This document shows positions 50,063-58,390 of a DNA stretch of 64,000 bases, in pieces (the stretch's first letter is position 1; each line of letters begins with the position of its first letter). The translations under genes and the position numbers were made by a program. Below the pieces are notes generated by a model. The model saw only the letters and a list, made by a program, of their open reading frames with translations, did no database searches and was not told where the DNA came from. This DNA comes from HGM04593 sp045634305 (lineage in GTDB: Bacteria; Bacteroidota; Bacteroidia; Bacteroidales; Bacteroidaceae), in NCBI GenBank assembly GCA_045634305.1, contig JAZQZZ010000039.1, positions 1 through 64,000 on the forward strand, read 5' to 3'.

Positions 50063-52996
50063 ATGGCAAGATTAGTTATAAGACCATCAATTTATATCGG
50101 CCTTGGCGGCACCGGTATATTGGCGATTTCGCAGACAAAGAAAATGTACGAACAGGAGTTTGGTGAGGGCAATATCCCCAGACAGATTGCTTTCATTGCA
50201 ATTGACTTTGACACAACCGCTCCCAAAAATTCAAATCTGGCAACAGATATAAGCACAGATTTCATGCAAATACCTGATGGTATTGATCCATTGGGTTTCT
50301 ATCAGGAAGGGCTGGAACAGGGCGAGTACAAATGGATGTTCCCCTGCAACGCAGGCTACATCGCACGTAAGATTGTTGATGGTGCAAGCCAGGTAAGAAC
50401 AACCGGCCGTTTGTATACAGAGCTAATCTATTCACACATTGAAGCAAGAATCAGAAACAGCTTTAACAGAGTACAGAACATTGCAAACGAGACAACTGGT
50501 GGTGTCGTAGATGTACACATGGCAATGTCTATTGCCGGTGGTACAGGTGCCGGTTCATTCATGACAGTTGCGCACATCATCAAGGAGGCATATCCAACGA
50601 ATGTGAACCTTTATGGCTATGGTGTAAATTGGGGGGTATTCAGAGCGATGGACCCAAGCGGAAACAAGACACCACGTGTAATTTCAAATTCCTATGCCGC
50701 AATTATGGATATTGATTACACAATGCATGCTACACCAGCAGAGCCCAAGAAATTGTCTCTCAATAATGAAGAGAAAACAATCAAGAGACCTATTTTTGAC
50801 ACATTCTATGTTATTGACAACAAGACAAACCAGGGCGGTGTTGTAAACAGCGTGACAGAGTTGTGCGAAGTTGTTGGTACAAGCATGTATCTATCCGGAA
50901 ATAAATTGGGTAACAACATTGCATCAATTGCAAGCAACGTTGGTTGGTCAAATGGCTCATATAATATAAAGAACAAGAAAGGTTGGGTACACGGTTTAGG
51001 TGCTTGTCAGGTAGTATATAAAGGCGATGAACTTGCAAAAGTATACAAATACAAAGTAGCAAAAGTTCTTATCCAGAAGTTGATTTCACAGGGATTTGAA
51101 ATTGAGCAGGCTGCTATCAACTGGACCATGCTGAGCGATGTAATGATTCGAGAGGATGGCGACCAGTTCAACTACCTCATTGATTCTATTTACCTTGGAT
51201 CTGAAATCAATAGGCTGAAAGCTCCTCAGCTCGACATTAATGACACTGACGCCAAGACAAAGGACAATGCTGAAAAATACATCAATGACATGAGCGGCTT
51301 CACAAGCGAAGAGAAAATCAAGGCTCGCAAAGTCGCTATTGAAGAAGCATTGAAAAAGGAAGTAGAGAAGTATCTTAAAGAAGAGAACGGAATTGGCAAT
51401 GCAATCACATTCCTTACCAAACTTACTTCACTTTGCGCACAATACAAGAATGAAATGCAGGATGAGTACCTTACCATTGACAAGAAAATAACCGATCTTC
51501 ATAAAAAGCTCGAAGAGGGATACAAAGAGTATGAGGATAAGAGAAATGGATTTAAATGGAAATTCAGAAGTCTCGAGACAAAAGAAGCCATTCTTGAGGA
51601 GTGCATTACTGTAACAGCAAATACAATCCTTAAACAGAAATTCGAGGCACAGCGCCGCAGAGTAGCCGAGAGTATCTTCAATGAACTTATTGAGTTGATT
51701 AAGACATTGAAGACAGGTGTTGAAAACACAATGACAACACTTAACAACATTGCATTATCATACAGCAATGAATTGGAAAAACTTCAGAAGGACACAACAT
51801 CTGCACGTCAGTTTGAGTACGACCTATCTCAAATAGAGCGCGTAAACATGACACTTACTGCTGAGGATGCGGCAAGTTTGCTCGTCAGCGACTTCGTTAG
51901 TACACTCAACAAATCCGTTTCTGAGTACTCACAACATGATTTGTCAGAAGCAATCCTTACATACACTGATACTCTTGAAAGAACAAAGAGATATCGCGAG
52001 ACACTTGTACTTGATGTAATCGACAAGTTGAGTGAAGTGGAATGGGAGAATTTGATAGAGACAATCACATGCAAATCAGGTCTATTGCTTGACATTAACA
52101 ACAAGGGTCAGAAGATTGCCGGTTCACCAGCAAACCAGAAGATGGTATCCAACTTCATGGTTGCATACTATGGCAAGGACAACGCAACCCTTACGCGTTT
52201 CCAGAAAGACCCGGCATTCATGCACAATATATTGAACAAACATTGGGTTTCAATGGATACCGACATCATGAGACAGAGGGTAATCTTCTACCGAGTTGAT
52301 GGTGCTATTATCCCTTACTGTCTGAATGAGTTCCCTGATCATGTAATCGAATCCGGCTACAACAAGGATGTACGCAACAAGCATACATTCAACCCACACT
52401 ACGATAGCACCATCTTTGATTGGATGCAAGCCAATGACTTCAAGTTGAAACCAGAAATGTCTAACGAGGCTATGTTCTATTGGGTATGCGGTCACATCTT
52501 CGGTTGGGACGATATCACAGAAACAGAGAGAATCATGGAAAAGGATGAACGCGGTGTTGTTGTCAAAGAGATAGACAAAGAGAACAAGCCTCATAGAAAG
52601 TTTATCAGTTGCCAGAAGGGAAGCTACTTCTATTGGGATGAAGAGACAATGTCACGTCCAGGCACAAAGAAGTGGGTTCCACTTGAAGAAGCTGGAACAA
52701 AACGTCGTGATACAGCGTTCAACTACTTCAAGACACGAGTTCTCCCCGAGAAGAAGGACCTATTCTATTCACTTATCAAGAGTGAAGTCAGCAGTAAGGG
52801 TATCAGCTACTATCAGGGTATTATTGATGGCATCGTAAGTCGCGGCATTGATGACTATATCAACCAGCTCGTATGTTCAGACAAGAGCAGCATCACATAC
52901 TCTCAAAAGGGCAACGGTGGTGAGTTGCAAGCTATCATGGCTGAATTTGAATATTTGAGCAGAGATTTGAAGAACACATTGAGCAATCTTAATTAA
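50063..52996 (+). CDS. tubulin/FtsZ-like GTPase (Tubulin_2-type)
   Basis: A 977-aa protein. Residues 1-330 form a tubulin-like GTPase domain: YIGLGGTG at 11-18, strand AFIAIDFDT with acidic residues at 48-50, and the tubulin signature AGGTGAGSF at 158-166 (FtsZ has GGGTGTG). The remaining 640 residues are helical with long coiled-coil stretches (about 400-650) and a conserved-looking C-terminal part with FHWxx-type aromatic boxes (YWVCGHIFGWDD near 807-818). Length is about 2.5 times FtsZ and fits large Tubulin_2 (PF13809) proteins. It should be cytosolic and may polymerise. Divergent families of this type have been predicted from genome context to act in membrane remodelling. The gene starts 8 bases before the protease gene. 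Confidence 0.85.
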   Translation: MARLVIRPSIYIGLGGTGILAISQTKKMYEQEFGEGNIPRQIAFIAIDFDTTAPKNSNLATDISTDFMQIPDGIDPLGFYQEGLEQGEYKWMFPCNAGYIARKIVDGASQVRTTGRLYTELIYSHIEARIRNSFNRVQNIANETTGGVVDVHMAMSIAGGTGAGSFMTVAHIIKEAYPTNVNLYGYGVNWGVFRAMDPSGNKTPRVISNSYAAIMDIDYTMHATPAEPKKLSLNNEEKTIKRPIFDTFYVIDNKTNQGGVVNSVTELCEVVGTSMYLSGNKLGNNIASIASNVGWSNGSYNIKNKKGWVHGLGACQVVYKGDELAKVYKYKVAKVLIQKLISQGFEIEQAAINWTMLSDVMIREDGDQFNYLIDSIYLGSEINRLKAPQLDINDTDAKTKDNAEKYINDMSGFTSEEKIKARKVAIEEALKKEVEKYLKEENGIGNAITFLTKLTSLCAQYKNEMQDEYLTIDKKITDLHKKLEEGYKEYEDKRNGFKWKFRSLETKEAILEECITVTANTILKQKFEAQRRRVAESIFNELIELIKTLKTGVENTMTTLNNIALSYSNELEKLQKDTTSARQFEYDLSQIERVNMTLTAEDAASLLVSDFVSTLNKSVSEYSQHDLSEAILTYTDTLERTKRYRETLVLDVIDKLSEVEWENLIETITCKSGLLLDINNKGQKIAGSPANQKMVSNFMVAYYGKDNATLTRFQKDPAFMHNILNKHWVSMDTDIMRQRVIFYRVDGAIIPYCLNEFPDHVIESGYNKDVRNKHTFNPHYDSTIFDWMQANDFKLKPEMSNEAMFYWVCGHIFGWDDITETERIMEKDERGVVVKEIDKENKPHRKFISCQKGSYFYWDEETMSRPGTKKWVPLEEAGTKRRDTAFNYFKTRVLPEKKDLFYSLIKSEVSSKGISYYQGIIDGIVSRGIDDYINQLVCSDKSSITYSQKGNGGELQAIMAEFEYLSRDLKNTLSNLN

Positions 52997-53004
52997 TTGA
53001 CAAA

Positions 53005-56000
53005 ATGAACTATTGCGTACATTTCTTCGTTGGTAAGGAATTTGAGACATTATTGGAAGGCATTGCATACGACCTTCTCAAAAACGACCTTTCGGCACTT
53101 AAATTCAACAAGTATTACTTAATTGAATCAGGAGTAGATGGTCATTTGAATTATCGCGAACTAAAAGTTTGTGTTAAAGACAGTAAAGAAGAAGGAAACG
53201 TTGAATTCACAACAATAGATTGTCTTAACAACAATATTGCCTTATCCTGGGCTAACGTTGAACAGGGCAATAGTAATGATAAAGAGAATTTGTTTACTGG
53301 TATTTTCGACAGTGTACTTACTGTCGAAAATGCCAGAAAACAAAGCTTGCTCAACACTTTTATATACTTCCCATTATACAAGGAAGAAAGCATCGGCCTA
53401 GTAGGCAACCTGTGCAAAAATATCACGACTTCCTCAAAAAGTAATCTGACAGAAGTTACATTCATTACATTTGGTGATGACATGTGCAAGGTTATTGAAG
53501 AGGATTACAAGACAAAGCCTACAACAACCAAAAACCTTGACAAATTTGACAAGATTCGCAATGAATTGGGTCTCGTTGAACAGAAAAGCCACCTTGTATT
53601 CATGCACGACAGTACCACTAGCGGTTTGGCGCTTGGTATGGACAAGGCCAAGTTTACAGACATGTTGGCACAGCTTGCAATTCTGATGTCAACATCGTAC
53701 AAGGAGATTTTCCCAATGATAAACAGCGAGGCAGAGGCTACATGTATCGGTTTCTCTTCGCTTTACTTCAGTGAATATCTATTCATCAATTACCTTGTCA
53801 ATAAGGCAACACTCGCTGCAATAGACAGTGCATCGGTAAATGACGAAAAGATAGATATAAACAAGACATTCCAGACAACTAATGAAATGTTGAGAAGACG
53901 AGACAACATTCTCTCAACATTCCTCAACAAGCACAAGACCGATTGTGCAGAAGGTAGCCACAAGGAAATAGCAGAGGAGATAGAAGACATCCTGAAATCA
54001 GTTTCTGCCAAATTCCAGGAGACAAAGAATATGACAGAAAAAGCAGCTATACTTGCAGCACTGCTTTCAAAAACCGATTATGAATTGTTTGCAAACGCTG
54101 TATACAATTCAGAAAACATCAACCTCAGTGACTTGTACAACGAGGCTATCGAATTCTTCATCACAGAGGACGTTGCAAAATTCTATAAGGAGGGGGAAGA
54201 TGAACTTATCAACCCATTAAAGGAGTTGAAAATCATTAATCAGAAAATTCTTAACTCATCGAGCCAGATACGCGAACTTGAAAAGAGTTCTTCAGAACTT
54301 GAAAAACTCATCGACGAGAGTGGCAAAGCACAGGAGTGTTTTGTAAGCAATGAGATTACCATTGACGACAAAAAATTCCGTTTGCTTCCATCTGTTGAAG
54401 AAGAACCCCTACAGGAATGCTACGAAGAACATGAAGTAAGCATTGAGAGTATCGACTTGAGAGGAAACTTCAGCCCAATAAAGAGCCAGGGACAGCAGGG
54501 CTCATGCGTTGCGTTCACATTGACATCTATTTTTGAATATATGATGAAAGTGAGCAAGCAGGAAGATTGCGACCTCAGCGAAGCCTTCCTGTATTACAAC
54601 GCCAGACATCTTGACCAGGCAGATGACGTGAGCACACAAGAGGATAGCGGTTCACGCTACAAACCATCGATGGATTCTCTTGTCAAATATGGTATCGCCC
54701 TGGAAAAAGTGTGGCCATACCATGAGGAGATATATACACAAAAGCCATCGAACGAAGCATACGAAGATGCAGGCAAGAGAAAACTCAGAAAAGCATTGAG
54801 CGTAAAGCTTAATTCAGACGCAATAAAATCGGCATTGTCAGACGGCTACCCTGTTGCAGGTAGTTTTGCATTGTTCCCCAGCTTTTTTGAAGCCGGAGCA
54901 TATATCCCCATACCTTCACAGGAGGAGATTGAGCAAACAAAGGCAAATGCCAACAACCCCGAGAAGCAACTAAAGCATGGACATCACGCCATGGCCATTG
55001 TAGGTTTCAGCGACCAGTTGAACATGTTCCTTGTCCGTAACTCATGGGGCGAGGATTGGGGTGATAAAGGATATTGCTACATACCATATGCTTATATCAA
55101 CAATCCCGAGCTATTCACTTTTGCTGCTATTATTACAGAAGTGGATTCCCTTGAGACAAAGATGCCCGAGCTGCGTGAAATTCCCGCACTCAAGATTGAC
55201 AGTGACGATATTCTTATCCGTTTCTATATTACAAAGGCTGCGCTTGACAACGAAAGACGTGCACTATGCTTGTACAAGAAACAGAGGGATGAATGGCAGG
55301 CATATTTCGAGGCTTTGAAAATAAAATATGCAAATTCCAATGACAATAGAAGATTCGTCAATGCTAACACTGAATTCCACAACAATGAAATTGTTAGGTT
55401 GGAGAATGAAAACAAAGAGGCAGAAACCAGACTCGAAGGTATAAAGAAAGAGCTTAACAAATCTAATTTGATAGCCATCATCAAAATGATAGCTTTTGTT
55501 GTTCTGACATTCGTTGGCGGAATAGCTATTAACAAATGGCTGGTTAGTATACATAACAATGCAAAGGACAAACTGCTCAGCGCAATCAGTAATGACAATT
55601 ATGGTGGTTTCGCAGAAAAGGTTGTAAAATTCCTTGACGCTGAAAACGGTGGTACAATCCAATTGAGCTGGTGGGTAATGATACTCATTTCTGCTGTTAT
55701 AATCGGATTTATCATCTATAGGCAAAGTTCAAAATGGAAGGTCTGGAGAGAAGAACGCGATACATTGTATGTAAAGATTGAGAGAAACGAAAAAGAGATT
55801 GCCACAAGAAAGAGCACAATAAAGACACTGAAATTCTCGGCATTCGCAGCATGGACAGTAATAACAAACCTTACAACCATGCAAGAGAAATTGCTGAAGA
55901 TGTACAACAGTATCATATCACTGATAAACAATTTGAGAGTTTGGTACAAGGAAGTTGAACAGAACAACAATAAGATTAGCCTTGCTTCAACATTCTCTAA

Positions 56001-56508
56001 CATATCACTCTTATCAGAGGATATTCTTGACAACTATTTCAACAACACTTTAAAGAATACTGGTGAATGCGATGTTGACCTATGTGAAGAGATTGACAAG
56101 TTTGCAATTGACGCAGAATTCCTTGCAAACTTTAAGCAACAGCTACGCAATAAGATCATCACTAAGTTACAGGAACATCTGGAACGTAAGGAGTTCTCTG
56201 TAACAGAGCATATGGTCAAGAATACATATAGCGACATCGCCATAAAGGTCGACTATGATATAATAAGCGATTTACAAAGGAACTCGAACCTATTTGCATA
56301 CGTTGAAACTTTGAAACAAGATGCAAAGGCAGCCATTGCACCAGACTTAGAGAACTACAGACACGATGTGTTGGACAAATTAGCACCAGGCACCACATTG
56401 TTAGAGTCAACAAACAAATACCGAATGCAAGTCGTAAATGTACGCCTTCTCAAGTACAGCGAGATTGTTGCCTTCAGAGGAGCTACTGTAAGCGGCAAAA
56501 AGAAATGA
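53005..56508 (+). CDS. membrane-anchored papain-like cysteine protease
   Basis: A 1167-aa protein without a signal peptide. Residues 1-470 are a novel N-terminal region with helical repeats. A C1A papain-like domain covers about 475-710: oxyanion Gln495 and nucleophile Cys501 in KSQGQQGSCVAFT, His661 in HHAMAIVGF and Asn679 in RNSWGEDWG, so the catalytic set is complete. Two membrane spans lie near 822-846 and 888-907 between coiled coils, then a helical C-terminus. The protease is probably cytosolic and tethered to the membrane. It is coupled to the tubulin-like gene (8-base gap). The substrate may be the tubulin partner or a host/phage protein; unknown. Confidence 0.83.
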   Translation: MNYCVHFFVGKEFETLLEGIAYDLLKNDLSALKFNKYYLIESGVDGHLNYRELKVCVKDSKEEGNVEFTTIDCLNNNIALSWANVEQGNSNDKENLFTGIFDSVLTVENARKQSLLNTFIYFPLYKEESIGLVGNLCKNITTSSKSNLTEVTFITFGDDMCKVIEEDYKTKPTTTKNLDKFDKIRNELGLVEQKSHLVFMHDSTTSGLALGMDKAKFTDMLAQLAILMSTSYKEIFPMINSEAEATCIGFSSLYFSEYLFINYLVNKATLAAIDSASVNDEKIDINKTFQTTNEMLRRRDNILSTFLNKHKTDCAEGSHKEIAEEIEDILKSVSAKFQETKNMTEKAAILAALLSKTDYELFANAVYNSENINLSDLYNEAIEFFITEDVAKFYKEGEDELINPLKELKIINQKILNSSSQIRELEKSSSELEKLIDESGKAQECFVSNEITIDDKKFRLLPSVEEEPLQECYEEHEVSIESIDLRGNFSPIKSQGQQGSCVAFTLTSIFEYMMKVSKQEDCDLSEAFLYYNARHLDQADDVSTQEDSGSRYKPSMDSLVKYGIALEKVWPYHEEIYTQKPSNEAYEDAGKRKLRKALSVKLNSDAIKSALSDGYPVAGSFALFPSFFEAGAYIPIPSQEEIEQTKANANNPEKQLKHGHHAMAIVGFSDQLNMFLVRNSWGEDWGDKGYCYIPYAYINNPELFTFAAIITEVDSLETKMPELREIPALKIDSDDILIRFYITKAALDNERRALCLYKKQRDEWQAYFEALKIKYANSNDNRRFVNANTEFHNNEIVRLENENKEAETRLEGIKKELNKSNLIAIIKMIAFVVLTFVGGIAINKWLVSIHNNAKDKLLSAISNDNYGGFAEKVVKFLDAENGGTIQLSWWVMILISAVIIGFIIYRQSSKWKVWREERDTLYVKIERNEKEIATRKSTIKTLKFSAFAAWTVITNLTTMQEKLLKMYNSIISLINNLRVWYKEVEQNNNKISLASTFSNISLLSEDILDNYFNNTLKNTGECDVDLCEEIDKFAIDAEFLANFKQQLRNKIITKLQEHLERKEFSVTEHMVKNTYSDIAIKVDYDIISDLQRNSNLFAYVETLKQDAKAAIAPDLENYRHDVLDKLAPGTTLLESTNKYRMQVVNVRLLKYSEIVAFRGATVSGKKK

Positions 56509-56562
56509 GAAAGTATAAATAAATGCGCAATGTTTGCAAACTGATAGGCGCAACAACATCAC

Positions 56563-56593
56563 GGGACCGGCTTTATAAAGCCGGTCCCCTTTT
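56563..56593 (+). terminator. terminator of the tubulin/VWA/papain operon
   Basis: A 26-base palindrome (56563-56575 with 56576-56588) followed by CTTTTG, 54 bases after the papain gene. Confidence 0.85.
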
Positions 56594-56642
56594 GTTATAG
56601 GCAAAAAACCGTAAACGAGTCACATATTCAATAAAATAATAA

Positions 56643-56650
56643 TATATTTG
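56643..56650 (+). promoter_or_regulatory. -7 element of the metallopeptidase gene
   Basis: TATATTTG followed by CGC, a consensus match; the start would be near 56657. No convincing -33 was found. Confidence 0.5.
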
Positions 56651-56695
56651 CGCAAGGATAGAAATTTTAGACTGAACGCATAAACACAAGCACAT

Positions 56696-57538
56696 ATGTC
56701 ACTATTCAATTGGTTAAAAGGACTTTTTAGTGGAAAGTCGATAAAAGGGAGCAACTCTACGAGCACAAAGACTATAACTCCGCAGCCAAAGGAGCGCAAT
56801 ATTACGCCATCACACCATGCAAGGCACAAGGAGTACAACGCCGGTTCGGCAAAACGTCTGTCGGGGAGCATATATGTGCTTGCGGTATTTGCCGGTGACG
56901 GGCATTGGAGCAGAGCCGGGAAGGAGAAGTTGCTTAACGAGCTGTACAAGGCCGAAAAATGGATAAGGAAAGAGGCTGCACGCTATGGCAAGAGCGTGAG
57001 TTTCAAACATGGGACATACGGTCTCGACAAGACCATCAACGTGCATGTTGCTCCGGGACATGGTACCGGCAACGAGGATTGCCGTGTCGCGCACAAGGTT
57101 CTCGGTGCTGCAGGATACAAGAGCATTGGGCAGTTCTATGAGTGGTTCAGGAAGAACGAGCAGTGCGACAATTGCCTGGTCATAGTCTTTGCACAGGGAC
57201 GGGGACGTTCATATGCCGTACCCTACACTCCTGAATATAACGCGGACTATTTTACCGAGAGTTGTATAATCTACGAGGCTTACGAGGATGGCACGCCGCA
57301 AATTGCCTTTGGCATGGCACACGAGATGCTCCACTGCTTTGGTGCCGAAGACTTGTACGAAACGTTCGAAAAGCCACAGATTGTTGAGCAGGAGGCAAAG
57401 AAACGTTATGGCAACGACGTGATGCACAGGTTCGACTATGAACTCGACAACCTTAAGATTGACGAGTTCACAGCATGGTGTGTGGGACTTACCGATACAT
57501 GGAAGGATGAGTTCAACATTTTCCTGAAGAAGAAATGA
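56696..57538 (+). CDS. metzincin-like zinc metallopeptidase
   Basis: A 280-aa cytosolic-looking protein (MSLFNWLKGLFSGKS..., no signal peptide). A zinc motif HEMLHCFGAEDLY at 209-221 fits HExxHxxGxxD, with Asp219 as the third ligand, seen in metzincins such as archaemetzincin-like and snapalysin-like families. The rest is an alpha/beta core (VLAVFAGDGHWSRAG) with no further known domain. It has its own promoter after the operon terminator but lies directly next to the tubulin operon; it may belong to the same system. The codons are GC-richer than in the operon, arguing the other way. Confidence 0.7.
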   Translation: MSLFNWLKGLFSGKSIKGSNSTSTKTITPQPKERNITPSHHARHKEYNAGSAKRLSGSIYVLAVFAGDGHWSRAGKEKLLNELYKAEKWIRKEAARYGKSVSFKHGTYGLDKTINVHVAPGHGTGNEDCRVAHKVLGAAGYKSIGQFYEWFRKNEQCDNCLVIVFAQGRGRSYAVPYTPEYNADYFTESCIIYEAYEDGTPQIAFGMAHEMLHCFGAEDLYETFEKPQIVEQEAKKRYGNDVMHRFDYELDNLKIDEFTAWCVGLTDTWKDEFNIFLKKK

Positions 57539-57612
57539 GCTACCGGGAGAATAAAAAAACATATTCACCGACAAAAAAAGCATTAAATCTTTTACATTTC
57601 GCAAAAATCTTC

Positions 57613-57620
57613 TAAATTTG
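57613..57620 (+). promoter_or_regulatory. promoter -7 of the zapA transcript
   Basis: TAAATTTG followed by CGGG, a perfect -7; the start would be near 57627, and a leader of about 45 bases precedes the coiled-coil gene. Confidence 0.6.
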
Positions 57621-57670
57621 CGGGAAATCACAAAACAGAACACTTTTGTTTGTGAAAAGTGTGTTGTACT

Positions 57671-57973
57671 ATGACCGAGCAAGACAGAAATGCAATGACA
57701 ACTTTTGAGGAGAAGCTCCACCGCCTTGTGTATGAGCACAAGCAGCTGAAGGAGCAGAACCGTGAGTTGTTGCGCACAATTGAGGAGAAGGACAATTCCC
57801 TCATTGAACTGCAAAAGCACTGTGACGCACTCGAGAGCAATTACAACAACCTTAAGCAAGCCAAGATAATAAGCCTTAGCGATAACGGAATAGAGAACGC
57901 AAAGGAGAGAATATCGAGGCTGGTGCGTGAAATCGACCGATGCATTGAGTCGCTAAAGAAACAGCCGGAATAA
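57671..57973 (+). CDS. small coiled-coil protein upstream of zapA
   Basis: A 100-aa protein; the Met at 57671 (MTEQDRNAMTTFEEK) is preferred over 57659. About residues 10-65 form one continuous heptad-rich coiled coil (LHRLVYEHKQLKEQNRELLR), with a C-terminal ISRLVREIDRCIESL helix. It sits 7 bases before zapA in a conserved-looking arrangement. A ZapB-like partner in cell division is possible by analogy, without direct evidence. Confidence 0.7.
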   Translation: MTEQDRNAMTTFEEKLHRLVYEHKQLKEQNRELLRTIEEKDNSLIELQKHCDALESNYNNLKQAKIISLSDNGIENAKERISRLVREIDRCIESLKKQPE

Positions 57974-57980
57974 ACTGCAT

Positions 57981-58271
57981 ATGGAAGATAGAGAACTGGG
58001 AATAAACCTTATAATAGATGGTACATCGTACCCGCTGACAATAAAGGCTAGCGATGAGCCTTCGTACAGGCAAGCCGCAAGAATTGTCAACGATACGCTG
58101 TCAAGATATAAAGACCTCTTTTCGGGCGAAGGTGGCGTGAGAGTGATGACAATGGTCGCACTCGACATTGCCTATCACGCCGTGAGCGGTTCAAATGGGG
58201 TTACATCGGACGAGGTGAGACGTAAGATTGCCGAGCTCACACGTCTGGTAGATGACTCCCTGAAGGCATAA
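57981..58271 (+). CDS. zapA: cell division protein ZapA
   Basis: A 96-aa protein with the ZapA pattern: GINLIIDGTSYPLTIKASDEP at the N-terminus, a helix in the middle (YRQAARIVNDTLSRY), and ALDIAYHAVSG followed by a C-terminal coiled coil. It binds and bundles FtsZ at the division ring. It lies 7 bases after the coiled-coil gene and ahead of a possible 6S RNA and rny. Length normal. Confidence 0.88.
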   Translation: MEDRELGINLIIDGTSYPLTIKASDEPSYRQAARIVNDTLSRYKDLFSGEGGVRVMTMVALDIAYHAVSGSNGVTSDEVRRKIAELTRLVDDSLKA

Positions 58272-58375
58272 GACTGACTCAACAGTTTTTTACAGAAGTT
58301 TCACGCATTGCAATATTCACCTGCACCGGCACACACCGGTAAAGGGATATGGCGGTGCGTTTTATTATATATTAA
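58272..58375 (+). ncRNA. possible 6S-like RNA between zapA and rny
   Basis: A 119-bp gap with no ORF holds GC-rich structured sequence: ACCGGCACACACCGGT forms a hairpin, and CACC near 58319 can pair with GGTG near 58354 around it. The position just after zapA recalls ssrS in E. coli, and the stretch looks conserved rather than random. The family was not verified. The stretch CTGACTCAACAGTTTTTT at 58275 could alternatively end the zapA transcript. Confidence 0.4.
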
Positions 58376-58390
58376 AAATTTATAACTATT

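Noticed and set aside
47989..56508. A BREX- or MoxR/VWA-type known defence system
   Set aside because: There is no AAA+ ATPase, methylase or PglZ-like gene; the VWA protein is exported, unlike cytosolic MoxR partners.
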